From positions 1,488,001 to 1,552,000 of the forward strand of contig JAFKAC010000001.1 of the NCBI GenBank assembly GCA_025766275.1: a stretch of DNA of 64,000 bases, given 5' to 3'. The notes under the pieces are model-generated. The model had not been told where the DNA came from and did no database searches. It was given only the letters and a program-made list of their open reading frames with translations. This document shows positions 10,508 through 22,595 of the stretch, in pieces. The first letter of the stretch is position 1; each line of letters starts with the position of its first letter. The stretch comes from Lactarius indigo (Eukaryota > Basidiomycota > Agaricomycetes > Russulales > Russulaceae). The position numbers and the translations under genes were made by a program.

Positions 10508-12776
10508 CTAAGTCTTCCTTGAAATGCCGAAAGATTCTCCATCCACCCCATGCGAAGCGGTGGCGCTCGCCACCCCGCGCCGCTCTGCAGCCCAACGTCC
10601 TTCCTGGACGTCTACGGTCGACCGGATAACCAGACTCGCCACTGGGCAGAGAGCGAACGAGAAGGGGACACCATCCCAGTTGTTACCCGACTTGTTGATG
10701 ATCGCTTGAACTATGTTCGGGTCGATCACCGACGAAGCGTAGTTCGAGAGCCCGAATGAGCAGAAGAACTGGGTTTTTTTATTTATTTGGAACGAAAGCG
10801 AGGGGGAAAGCGTGTTAAATAGTGCGGTCGGTCTGGAGACGGAGAAGGAGAAGGAGAAGGGATCATCTGGGGGCGCACCATGTTGTCAAACCCAGGGGTG
10901 GAAGGTTCAGCCATCAGAGTCTTTGGGGAGGCGGAATAGGGTGCTTGAAAGAGCCCGGGCACGATATCACCAAATGACGGAGTCGTCGAGACACTACTCG
11001 AATTCATCCATCCACATGTCGGTCATTCACCAGAGGGATTAAGATCGTCACCACGATTGTCACCATGAATTAGACGCATCCAGATCACCATGAACGAGCA
11101 GGCGAAAATCGACAAAACTGGTTCAATACCATCTTCGTGCTAACCTCCCATTTCCATTGAATGTATCAAAAACCGTGCGTACTTGCCGTCGACGTAATTG
11201 CTTGTGCAAGGCCGAGATACGTATTCTGCAGGAACGAGAAGGTAAACCTGTCATTCTAGGCTTAATTATAGCAAATCCACCACCAATGTGCCTGTTGTGT
11301 TCGAACCCTAAGCAAAGGCAAAGCCCCCCGACCATGTCAGTTTCACGTATTCGTACTCACAGAGACACCCATGCACATCGGCATGGAGGAAGAACGCGAG
11401 CAGGTAGGTGAAGGTGTAGGGCAACTTCTTATACTGCTTCAAGGCGACCTAGACATAGTTCGGAGTCAAATGCGACCATGACTGATAGATAGCTCCTGAC
11501 CTGCTTCTAACCGATGGTCAGATAGCTCTGCCCCTCGCTACCTTTAGCCTTGGTCAAGGGCGTTGGTATATAACTGCGGTATCCTTACCATTGGCGAAGC
11601 TTCCAGATAAAGCAGCATGACGATCGTACGCACATCACCAGATACCAATTACCCTATATCCGCTCGTGCTTGAATTTCAGACGTGCGTGGGCCAACCTCT
11701 GTACTATGTAAAGTTTGCGAGGTCTCACAAGGCGATGCCATGGTTTCTGATTTTCTGATTAGGCCGAAGGGGAAGCCGAAGAGACAAGTTTGGTCCCAAA
11801 GTCATGATGCAGCCAATGTTACAGTAGGTATACCAAATCACGTCATCATCGGAGGTGTAAAAAAGTACATAATGGACTCACAGTGTTCTTCTGCTCGTAA
11901 ACTTCGGCGGAAATATCACCACAATCGTACCTATCTCTGAGATCGTGCGAATGCTGCATATTGCGTGGGAGTCAGGGAGGGGGAGGGGGAGGGATGGTTG
12001 CATAGGACACGAGCGTGGCGCAATATCTTTCTTTTTATTAGCCTACACATTGATCAACGAGCTGGCCACGTACCGCCAAGGACATCATCGTGAACTGGGC
12101 CGCCCAACATATCAGAGTCACAATAAAGAGCAGCCACTTGCCGAACGTCCCGTAATCAGCGGCTGAGCCGATGTGAAGGTCACGAGCTAGGGAAAGGTCA
12201 GGAATCATGTCACAAAAAAGTGGGTAGGAGAAATCAGCACATACAGAAACATCGGCCCCATTGGCAACCAGGACAACAGAGCTTACTGCCTAATTTTCAC
12301 ACCCCAGGGTACGATGCATCTGCCAGGAGAATCAGCATCTAAACGCGACGAGACCGGCCTGCGCACAGGGTCATAGCCTGCGGCAGTGGCAAGATATTGG
12401 CGTTCCGAGATCACGACTGAACTGGTTGGTTGACTGGCCCATGAGGGTGCACTTAAAGTGCCAATAACTTATTAGATATCAACTCCATCGCATCGAGTCT
12501 TCGGTCATCAGCCACGCCACGGATAGTACACGTCACGGAGAGATGCACTATGATACAGATGATACACTTGTGAGACATCGCAGATGACATAAAGAGGGCA
12601 CATACAATAGTAGCTCCATAGCCCCCCACACGTTACGACAGGTACATCATGCATCATAGCTAGGAGGTCCAACAATGGGACTCCAGACAGCTGCGTCGTC
12701 CTTCGTGACCTCAGGCTAGTAGAACACAAGGTAGAACGAGCTCCAGGGCAAGATGTTCTGTAGGTACGCGGGACAT
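10508..12776 (-). pseudogene. Atg22-like copy B (type II), decayed
   Basis: The decayed counterpart of intact copy F. The start region reads MSRVPTEHLALELVLP and then hits a stop. The exon equivalent to LFQSLATAAGYDPVRG is frame-broken and partly substituted near 12320-12400. The exon 13 block has lost its first half (only LFQAPYSASPKTLMAEPSTPGFDNM remains near 10950). The last exon is still open (GNNWDGVPFSFALCPVASLVI) and ends at 10508. Short purine repeats (gagaag) have expanded in the intron near 10840. Partly retained exons with several breaks point to an old pseudogene. Confidence 0.78.
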
Positions 12777-13200
12777 GAAAAGGAGACGGTGGTCAAGGTA
12801 CGTGTATGAGAGGAAAAAGTGAGTAGGGTGACGGCTTTCCGGATGGCCCTCACTGGCACTGGCACTGACACCGTGACTGACAACCACTAGACCGCCATGA
12901 CTAGAAAAGGAAATACTTCAGGGAAGGGAATGTCTCGCCGGACCGGCCCGGCCAGCGGCCGCCGCAAAAAAAATCGTCCAATTCTTGCCAAAAATTATCA
13001 TCCCTATCGAAAGTTTGGTTTGTCACACCCGAGCACTTCAGTCTCAGATCTTCAGGCCTCAGGATTCAGAACCAATACGGTTCTGTACTCCATAGTCCAA
13101 TGAAAAGCGCGAAACATTTTGGCACCCATTGGGCTTTGTTTTCTCACTAAAAACTGCAAAAACGTTGAAACTCGAAAACACAATTTCCTGATGCCATCGA
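12777..13200. other. Short spacer B-C
   Basis: About 420 bp between the 5' end of copy B and the 3' end of copy C. No gene is seen. It corresponds to the 306-bp spacer at 18443-18748, so the B-C and D-E pairs share the same head-to-tail spacing. Confidence 0.6.
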
Positions 13201-15640
13201 CTAAATCTTCCCAATGCTCTTGTCCTCGCTCTTCGACGATTCGTTATCCATCTCGTCTGAATATACCGCATGGGCGCTCGTCCCCCGCTGGTCTAAGGCC
13301 CACTGCGCCGCTGCGGACCTCCCTCTCGGCACGTTTATGCCAAACAATGCCACGAGACACCCAAGAGCGCTGAGAACGGCCATGACTGGGAACGCCTTCC
13401 ATTTGTTTCCATTCTCGTTGACTATCGCCTGGATCACATTCGGTCCAATAATTGCCGCAGAGCGATTGAACAGTCCAAATAGACCGAAAAACTGTCATTT
13501 TTTTTTGTGAGCGGACGGCACTTGTGACTGTAGAGGAAGGAGAGGGGTACACGTACCATATACTCGAACCCGGGAGGGGAGAGCTCACTCATCATCGTTT
13601 GCGTGATAGAGTAATTTGGTCCTACGACAAGTCCGAACATAACATTGTACACCCAGAACTCCCAAGCGTTGTGAAACCTGCAGTACATACACACGTCGTC
13701 GCTGAGCGGAAGGAAGAAATAAGTTAGATCTCACCCAAACTTGTCTGTCCAGATTCCGATCGTTCCCCAAACCGGGATCAGGGACGCCAGACTGGACGCA
13801 GCAAGGAGCTAGCTCTCCAATTAATAGGTAAGTATAGAATGTTTGTGTCGGTCATACCATCAACCTAATGTCGATCTTCCAGTGGCGTTGTATGTACCAA
13901 GATGCAACAACACATGCTGCACAGATGACTACCCGTACGAGGGTAAGATACGTATTCTGCAGAAATGAGAACGAGAACTGGTCGTTTTGGCAAATTGCAA
14001 CCAGCGTGAAAGTCGTGCTCAAACCCTGGGCTCGTCACCGAGTCAGCGTTACTCTGGTGAGCTGACATGACGGTACCCACGTCTGAGAGGAGAAAGATGG
14101 AGAATAGATAAGCGAAGGTGTCCGGTAGTTTCTTGTACTGCTTCAAAGCGACAAAGATCTTATTTGGGGACGGTTCAGCTCGGGCAATAAACAAAAAATC
14201 AAGTGTTGCGGACCTGCTTCCAGCTTATTGTGAGATAGTTTTCTCCTTTCGGAAGCTTTGGCCCTGGTCGAGGCTGTTGGAATATAACTGGTTGTCCGCT
14301 CGTTAGTTTCATAGGCTAAACACCAACAGTTTTAGAGCACTTACACCACCAAATACCAAACAGAACCCAATATCCATTTGACCTATGTTGCAAAAGCGTT
14401 GTCAGTGTCTGAATGATGTACGGTACCACCACGAGACCTCACAAGACGATAACATAACTACCAATTCTCGAATTGTCGCTCAGCGGGAGCAGCAACGACA
14501 AGTTCAGTGGTAACGCAAAAATTTGACCAGCAAAAAAGCAAGCCTACCGGATCATGTCATCGACGATAGAGCACTGAGTGAGCGCACGTACCATGCTGAC
14601 ACTACTGATCTTGCTCTTTTCGATGCTTTTCTCCTTCTCATAGGCTTCTAGGGACAACTCTCCCCGTTCATAGCGCACCCTGAGCTCACGTGAGTGAGGC
14701 GTATTGCGAGCCAGTTGCGGGAAAATTGCCGCAAAAAATGCAAGGACGACGCCCCGCGAAGCGAAGCTGATAGTGTACAATGCCATCGCGACACCCCACC
14801 TACTCGGGGCTGGTTGACATAGAATTTATAGATCAACTCAAAAAACGTTTTGAATGCTGTGACCCACATGTCAAACTCATGCTTGCGAACTGGGCTGCCC
14901 AACATATAGCGGTGGAAACAAGGAGCAGCCACCTGCCAAACGTCCGATAGTCAGCAGCCGGCCCAATGGTTGCGAAGACTAGTGTCATTATCTGGGATAG
15001 ATCTCATCATGACAGATTGTGCAACGAAAAACAAAAATCAACATACAGCAAAGCTCAGTCCATTGGCAACCAAAACAACTGAGCTCACTTCCTTAGTCCC
15101 GCTTCCCCAGGGTAAGACACATTTCCTGGACGCTTCCAAGTCCAGACAGGACGAGCCTGGACCACGAACGGGATCGTATCCAGCAGCGGTGGCCAGTTCC
15201 TGAAATAGGGTCAAAGAGTAACCTATAACGCGAGACCTCAGTTAGTTGACCACGATAATGACAATGTGCATTCCCCACCCTCAGGCCCGAGTGCCTGCGT
15301 ATTGGACACATGTGTTGAGCATTAGCACTAGAATCCCGTGCACTTGATGACGAGCAGGGCTAGGGAAACGTACGTTATTCCCAAATTGAAACACTGAAGA
15401 GAAGCCGTCAACGACATCGCAACAAAAAAAAACAAAAAAAAAAACAAAACAAAACAAAAAATAGATATATCAATACACACGATAGTAACTCCACAACTCT
15501 CGTCGAGTTGTAACTGGCTCGTCGTCGCTCGGTGCGGAAACAGGTGCAACTAAGGCAGACTTGGAGGCACTCTCATCTTTCCGGACCTCGGGGAGGGCGA
15601 GCTCTGAGACAGGAGTCGCTTCAAGTACTGGGAGCGACAT
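13201..15640 (-). CDS. Atg22-like transporter, copy C (type I), apparently intact
   Basis: A predicted multi-pass vacuolar membrane protein of the Atg22 family of about 552 aa in 14 exons. The ATG at 15640 gives MSLPVLEATPVSELALPEV. Exon 1 ends at 15481 in phase 1, followed by a 20-nt exon (LFQFGNN) and a 16-nt exon (ALGPE). Next come YSLTLFQELATAAGYDPVRG, the IMTLVFATIGPAADYRTFG block, the SRWGVAMALYTISF membrane block, WKQ/IFVALKQYKKLPDTF, the SICQN-type block reading AICQNDQFSFSFLQN, and the last exon 13491-13201 ending KSIGKI-stop. Exon lengths and phases match copy F where I checked, and I found no stop or frameshift. Intron 1 is very T-rich on the coding strand (A-rich at 15421-15466 on the plus strand). 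Substrate and localisation are inferred from the family only. Confidence 0.85.
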
Positions 15641-16761
15641 GGGGGGAAATGGGCTAGATGGTTCCCAGATTGTCAGAGCTTATGTAGAAATAGCTGAAGA
15701 TGGGGTCGGTAGCTCCTTTTACCCTCAGGAATTATTAGATCACGCTCGCTGCATCTACTCCAACTTCCTGGCACACAATTTAGAATACGTGATAGGCTCA
15801 TCAAGAAATATCTCGTATGACGCCAGTGAGACTTACTCAGAGCAGAGAACCAGGATGCAACTCGGGTCCTGAGAAGCCGTCCAATTTGTTGTGCCAGTGG
15901 GTCGCGACAAACACCGCAAATGAATTGCAGCGATAAGGCACCAGTAGTGATTGAACACAAGGTCGAGCATCCTCAAGCGCTTTTGCAAGTCCGACTGGTC
16001 AGAATAGAAGCTAGAAGACTGGCAATCAACACCACTAGCATTTACCTTTCCGATCTACACGACATGAGTATCTCACTTACGAAGGGCGAAGTCGCCACGG
16101 GGGGGCCGGGGTCTTGCGTCTTGTTCAACCAACAACCCATTTGTTAACCAAAAAATATTCAAATTCAAGGGAAGCTAACGAAAAATTGTTTTCCGAAAAC
16201 CCATTTCTATTCCGGTGTTTGTGGTCGCTGGCCCGGACCGGTCGCAGCAAGGACTTGGGTATTACAAGGGTGTTAACGAAGTGCCCCGGCAGCAAAGTAT
16301 TCATGAACGAAGTAAGCAGTAACCATGACAAACTCAGACAGAGCCCATCGTTGATATAACTTACTCACAGTTGACGGTATTACATTTATTTACAGTTATC
16401 TAAGACCCTTCCCGTCAACTACGGAAACCGCCGTAACAACACCCAGATTCTCAAGTTAGCTCACCTGCCATTTTGAGCATGTCAACGTCAACTCGAACTT
16501 ATGCGTCGACTTCAGGCTCGGATCGCGTGGATCAAGGCATGGGTGGGAAACCTGGAAAGTCCTACGACCGAAGAGCAGAAGCCCGCGGTGATAAAAAAAA
16601 AAAGCACTGAGGACCAGGCAGCGCTACTTCAGAGTCAATACAGATTTGACCCGAAGATACAAATGATCCGACAAAAAAGAGTATACACGTGCATGAGTTG
16701 TCTTTGCATGCCATAAATTTCATCAAGAGTAGTATTCTTCCAGCACCAGTGAATCCGCGGA
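15641..16761. repeat. Spacer C-D of the Atg22 array
   Basis: Non-coding spacer homologous to 8914-10507 and 21171-22595 but without the poly(A) insert seen in the first. It carries AT-rich stretches near 16145-16200. I see no gene in it. Confidence 0.6.
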
Positions 16762-18077
16762 CTAGGTCTTCCCCGTTCTGCCGAAGGATTCACCGTCTGT
16801 CCCGTCCGAGAACTAGAAGGTGGCGCTTGCCAGCCCACGCCGCCCCTTCTAGACGGCCGTGGCGAGGCAGATGACCAGACTTGCCGCGCAGAGAACGGAC
16901 AAGGCGTGGAAGCCGTCCAGTTGTTGCCCGAATTGTTGATGATCCCTCGAATCACGTTCGGGGCCGCTCATCGGCGAAGTGCAGTTTGAGAGCCCGAACA
17001 CGACATCGTAGAACTCCCACACGTTATGAAATCCTTGGTGCGATGGCCCGCTGGATATCAGCAAATACCCGAACTTATATGTCCACATGCCGATCATTGG
17101 GATCAAGATAGTCATCACGTTTGCGTTTGTCACTATGAACTGGACGCATCCGGATCGCCATGGACGAATAACCGAAGGATGACATGCAGACTGGCCCGTC
17201 CATCTTCTTTGTGCCGATCTTCCAATACCGTCAAATGAAGCACTACCGGAAACCGAGGGGTACTTGCCGTCAACGTAATTGCTTGTGCTATGCCGAGATA
17301 CGTATTCTGCAGGAACGAGAAGGTAAAAATTTCATTCTGGCAAGTCAACACCAATATGCCTGTTGTATTCGAACCCTGTGCAAAGGCAAAGCTGCTCGAC
17401 CAGTAGGTTGGAAGTATCTACCGATGCAATGTTTCTGTTTTGGCCTGCACGTTGATCAACGTTCGGGATAGCGACATATACGTCAAGCCTGTTCTTGCGA
17501 ACTAGGGCACTCAACATATCAAAGTCACAATAAAGAGCGGCTAACTGCCTAACGTTTCGTGGCTAGCGGCTGAGCCAATGGTCGTAAAGATCAGTCACGG
17601 CCTAGGGAAAGGTCAAGAACCGTGCCACAAAGTGTGTAGGAGAAACTTGCGCATACAGAAAAACCCATCGGCAACCAAGACAAAAGAGCTTACTGCATTG
17701 GTATCACTACCCCAGGGTGAGACCGCATCTACCAGACGCATCGGCATCTAAACACGACACAAACCTGGCCCGCACAGATGGTCATAGCCTGCGGCCGTGG
17801 CGAGAGACGACGTTCCGAGATCAAAAATGGACTGGTTGGTTGGGAGGCTCATGAGGATGCATAACACCTTAGATATCAACCCCATGCGCCTCAAGTCTCG
17901 ATCATCAACCACGCCTCGGATAGTACACGGTACGGAGACGTACTAGTGATACACTTATGGGAGACATTGCGGATGATACAAAGAGGGCACATACGATAGT
18001 AGCTCCATAGCTTCCCACGGGTTACGAAAGGCACATCGTGCATCATAGCTAAGAGATCCAACAATAGGACTGAAGAA

Positions 18078-18092
18078 AGCCACGTCGTCTTT
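18078..18092 (+). repeat. Target-site duplication, left copy
   Basis: AGCCACGTCGTCTTT, repeated exactly at 18373-18387 on the far side of the poly(A)-tailed insert. The last T residues merge with the poly(T) run. Confidence 0.8.
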
Positions 18093-18372
18093 TTTTTTTT
18101 TTTTTTGAATCGAGTTTATTCCGGGGCAGTACATAATACAAAGCCGGTCTTCAAGCGCGGGTAGCGAAAGAAATTTTGTAACTAGTAAGTAAGCTAGGCT
18201 CACATGCGGGCGGGTAAAGTAGAATGGCCGAAGCCAGGCGTCACCTCCCAGAGGCAGACGGGTCAGGGTCGAAGGGGAATTGTACAGAGAGTGAGGACAT
18301 CCGAAGCGCAGGGAACCCTTATGAGGGCACGGAACACGAAGAGGGGTTGCGCCTACGGGGGCTGTGGTGGGT
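18093..18372 (-). mobile_element. Retroposed mRNA fragment with AATAAA and poly(A), minus sense
   Basis: A 280-bp insert flanked by an exact 15-bp direct repeat. Read on the minus strand it ends with an AATAAA signal, then about ten bases, then a poly(A) run (poly(T) at about 18090-18106 on the plus strand). A polyadenylation signal just before the tail points to a 5'-truncated cDNA of a polymerase II transcript rather than a tRNA-derived SINE. One frame is open across almost the whole insert, but I do not recognise the protein. It lies in the 5' part of pseudogene copy D. The likely agent is LINE-encoded reverse transcriptase acting in trans. Confidence 0.75.
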
Positions 18373-18387
18373 AGCCACGTCGTCTTT
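18373..18387 (+). repeat. Target-site duplication, right copy
   Basis: Exact match to 18078-18092. Confidence 0.8.
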
Positions 18388-18748
18388 CCTGACCTAGTAG
18401 AACGAGCTCCAAGGCAATATGCTCCATTGGTATGTGGGACATGGGAAGATCACCCATACGCTCGAGGTACATGTACGAGAGGAGAAAGTGAGTGTTGTGA
18501 CAGCTTCCGCAAAGCTACCCTGGCAATTGGGAAAGGAAATCTCCCAATAAGTCTCCCGGCCCGGCTAGCGCCACAAAATCGCCCAAAGTTATGCCTTGTA
18601 CAGTAGTATTCGGAAAAAACAAGAAGCTCAAAAACCTATCATAGTTTCCATAAAGAATCTCCAGACTTTTTTTTTTTGAAAATCCCCGAGTTCACAACTC
18701 AACGTACTCAACCTCGGAACAAATTTAACAATTTCCTGATGCCATCGA

Positions 18749-21170
18749 CTAAATCTTCCCATCGCTCTTGCCCTCGCTCTTGGACGATTCGTTATCCTTC
18801 TCGTCCGAATATACCGCGTAGTCGCTCGTTCCTCGCTGCTCCGCAGCCCACTGCACCGCCGCGGACCTCCCTCTCGGCACGTTTATGCCAAACAACACCA
18901 CAAGACATCCGAGAGCGATGAGAACGGCCAGGACTGGGAACGCCTTCCAGTTGTTTCCATTCCTTTCGACTATCGCCTGGATCACATTCGGTCCAACAAT
19001 TGACGCGGAGCGATTGAACAGCCCGAATAGACCGAAAAACTGTGGTCGGTTTTCTTGGTGAGCAGACGGCGCTTCTGACTGAGAGGAGAAGGTGAGGGAG
19101 TTGCACGTACCATATACTCGAACCCGGGAGGCGAGAGCTCGCCCATCATCGTCTGCGTGATAGAGTAATTTGGTCCTATGGCAAGTCCAAACACGACGTT
19201 GTACATCCAGAACTCCCAAGAATTGTGAAACCTGCAGAGCGTACACACGTCATCGCTCAACGGAAGAAGGGAGAATAGGTCAGACCTCACCCGAACTTGT
19301 CTGTCCAGATACCGACCATTCCCCAAATTGGGATCAGGATTTCCATAATGCACACCGTGAGTAACTAAACCCTCCAGTCTATAAGTAAGCATAAAGTGAG
19401 AGTGTCCGCCATACCATCAATTTTATGTCGAGCTTCCAGTGGCGTTGTATGTACCAAGATGCAACAACACTTGCCCCACAAGTGACTACCCGTATGAGGG
19501 TAAGATATGTATTCTGCAAAAATGAGAACGTGAATTGTTCGTTTTGGCAAATCGCCACTAGAACGACGGTTGTAGTCAAACCCTTGGCGCGCCACCAAGT
19601 CAGTGTTAGCTGGTGAACTACAGCGATGATACACACGTCTGAGAGGAGAAAGATGGAGAATAGATAAGCGAATGTGTTTGGCAGTTTCTTATACTGCTTC
19701 AAAGCGACAAAGATCTAATTTGGAGTCAGCTAGGCTAAGTAACAAACAAAGAATAAGCGTTGCGGACCTGCTTCCATCCTATTGTGAGATAGTTTTCTCC
19801 TTTCGGAAGCTTTGGCCCTGGCCGAGGCTGTTGAAATATAACTGGTTGTCCGCTCGTTAGTTTCATAGGCCAAACACCAACAGTTTTTGAACACTCACAC
19901 CACCAAATGCCAAACAGAACCCAATATCCGTTTGACCTGTGTTGCAAAGGCGTCGTCAGTGCCAGAATGGTGTATGGTACCACGAGACCTCACAAGACGA
20001 TAACATAATTATCAATTTTCGGATTGTTGCTCAGTGGGAGCAGCAGCGACAAATTGAGTGGCAACGCAAAGATTTGACCAAGAAAAAAGCAAGCCTACCG
20101 GATCATGTCATCGACGATAGAGCACTGAGTGAGCGCACGTACCATGCCGACACTACTGATCTTGCTCTTTTCGATGCTTTTCTCCTTCTCGTATGCCTCC
20201 AGGGACAACTCTCCCCGTTCATAGCGCACCTTGAGCTCACGTGAGTGGGGTGTATTGCGGGCCAGTTGTGGGAAAATCGCCGCAAAAAACGAAACGACGA
20301 TGCCCTGCGAAGCGAAGCTGATTATGTACAATGCCATCGCGACACCCCACCTGCTCGGTGCTGATTGAGATAGGTTTCAGAGAACGCCCCGAAAGACACG
20401 ATTCGACTGCTGTGACCCACATGTCAAACTCATGCTTGCGAACTGGGCAGCCCAACATATGGCGGTGGAAACAAAGAGTAACCACCTGCCAAACGTTCGA
20501 TAATCAGCAGCCGGCCCGATGCTTGCAAAGACAAGTGTCATGATCTAAGGCAGAGATGAATAGATCTCATCGTGATAGATTACGCAAGGAAAAAGGAACA
20601 ATCGACATACAGCAAAGCTCAGTCCATTGGCAACCAAGACAATGGAGTTCACCCCCTTAGTTCCGCTTCCCCACGGTAAGACACATTTCCTAGACGCTCC
20701 CGGGGCAAGACAGGACGAGCCTGGACCACGAACGGGATCATATCCAGCAGCGGTGGCAAGTCCCTGAAAGAGAGTCAAGGAGTAAACTATAACGCAAGAC
20801 CTCATTCAGTTAAGCACGATAATGACATTGTTCACCCCCCACCCTGCGGTCCGAGTGCCTGTGTATTGGACACATGGGTCGAAAATCAGCACCGGAATTC
20901 CGTGCTCCGGACGACGAGCAGGACTAGGGAAACGTACATTATTCCCGAATTGAAAAACTGAAGAGAGACCGTTAACGATATTGCAAAGAAAAAAGAGATA
21001 TAATACACACGATAGTAACACCACAGCTCTCGTCGAGTTGTGATTGGCTCGTCATCACTCGGTGAGATAACAGGCGCAACTAGGACAGACTCGGGGGCAC
21101 TCTCATCTTTCCGGACCTCAGGGAGGGCGATCTCTGAGGCAGGTGTCGCTTGAAGTATCGGGGATGACAT
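18749..21170 (-). CDS. Atg22-like transporter, copy E (type I), apparently intact
   Basis: A second complete type I gene, about 552 aa in 14 exons, closest to copy C. The ATG at 21170 gives MSSPILQATPASEIALPEV. Exon 1 ends at 21011, then come the 20-nt and 16-nt micro-exons, then YSLTLFQGLATAAGYDPVRG with LPWGSGTK, IMTLVFASIGPAADYRTFG, SRWGVAMALYIISFASQG, SNGYWVLFGIWW, IFQQPRPGPKLPKGE, IFVALKQYKKLPNTFAYLF, ILIPIWGMVGIWTDKFG, FHNSWEFWMYNVVFGLAIG and TMMGELSPPGFEYM. The last exon is 19039-18749, with tail KSEGKSDGKI. All junctions I checked are GT-AG and phase-consistent. Role (vacuolar efflux) is taken from the family; no experimental handle is visible in the sequence. Confidence 0.86.
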
Positions 21171-22595
21171 GGGGGAGAGGATCGGTTGGTTCCCAGATCG
21201 CCAGAGCTCAGGTAGAAATAGCTGAAGATGGGGTCGATAGTCCCGTGTACCCTCAGGAACCATCAGGCCACGGCCATGGCGTCCATTCGAACTTCCTTGC
21301 AGGCAACTTGGAATACGTGATGGGCTTATCAAGAAATATCTGGCGTGACGCCTGTGAGACCAATGCAGAGCGGAGTGCGACTCGGGTCTTGAAACCCGGC
21401 CAATCTGTTATGCCAGTGGGTTGCGACTAACACCGGAAACTAAACGGGTTACGATGATAAGGTGCCAGTAGTGGTTGAACACAGGGTTGAGCATCACAAC
21501 GCGCTTTTGTGAGTCTGACTGATCTGAATGGAAGCTAGAAGACTCCTGCCAATCAAGCTGTTAATATCACTAGCGTTTACTTTGCCTGTCCACATGACCC
21601 AAGTGCCTCACTCACGAAAGGCAAAGTCGACGCGGGATCTTGCGTCTCGTGGGTGGGCATTCAACTAAAAATTCATGAACCTACGGAAAAGTGTTGCTTA
21701 AAAAATCAATTTCTTTTCCAGTTTAGGGCCGCTAGTCCGGGTATTAACGGAGATCCCTCCCCCGGTAGCAAGGTCTTCAAGTTCATGAATGCGGAAAGTA
21801 AGCACCAAGAGAACATGACAGAAACTCAGGCTGCCGTTGCAGGCGGGCCGGCCATATCGTGAGACTTTTCCAGTCCGTTCTCCAGTCAAATAAGGGCTCC
21901 CGGTCGGAAACCGTCGCAACGTAGCCAAACTCTTAGCTCGCCTTCAAGCTTCAACCTCAGGTCGCGTGGATCAAAGCGTGGATAGAAAGTCTGATCAAAA
22001 CACCTCGGACCCTATCATAACATTTAGAAGCCTACGCAGTCTTTACTGTCCCAGGTGGCCGATCATCGGCAGTGACCCCGGTGGATAGGCCTTCCCTTAC
22101 AAAGACGGCCATTCAAGTGGTCATTAATCATTTTTACTACCCCTTACAGTCTTTATCTGCTCCAGTCGTAGATACTTATCGCAGTGTATATTTAAAGGGT
22201 AGATAGGAAGGTACGCGACTACCGCACACAAGAATGCAGATTACATAGATTCTATGTAATCTGCGATTCAGTGCGCAGGGCCGCACACCGAGGTGCAGAG
22301 GTGCACACAGTGAATGACAATGTTTCAAGTTGCCATCACCCCTACCTTGGACTTGTTCCCAAGCTGGACAATATATCATATACTTTATACCCGAACGGGC
22401 TGGGAAGTCTTGCGACCGAAGATCAGAAGCCCGCGGTGATAAAAAGCACCGAGGACGAGACCACTCAATACAGATTTAACCTGAAGACACAACGGATTCG
22501 ACAAAAAAAATATACATGTACGTGAGTTGTCTTTGCATGCTACAGTATAAAGTTCATTATGAGTAGTACTCTTCCTGCGCCAGTAGATCCGTGGA
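21171..22595. repeat. Spacer E-F of the Atg22 array
   Basis: A duplicated non-coding spacer, homologous to the other two long spacers. It contains a near-perfect palindrome at 22236-22264 (14-nt arms, one central base). No gene is supported. Confidence 0.6.

Larger units (their letters stand above)
16762..18442 (-). pseudogene. Atg22-like copy D (type II), decayed and interrupted
   Basis: A type II relic. The start (MSHIPMEHIALELVLLGQE) is at 18442, and the frame is lost soon after, where a poly(A)-tailed insert (18093-18372) splits it. Remnants of later exons can be followed: the LPWGS block near 17710, the CIRTL/LNTTG-like block near 17350, GIWTDKFG-equivalent sequence near 17070-17110, and the last exon near 16940 (GNNWTASTPCPFS). 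Large parts between are deleted, so the copy is about 0.75 kb shorter than intact copy F even with the insert. Confidence 0.75.

Noticed and set aside
15420..15470. A-rich run that could be another retroposon tail
   Set aside because: It lies in intron 1 of intact copy C, is an interrupted CAAAA-type repeat, and the intron is present at the same place in copies A and E without flanking duplication.
18093..18372. Reading the insert as a SINE
   Set aside because: AATAAA just before the poly(A) and no internal promoter boxes seen point to a polymerase II transcript.
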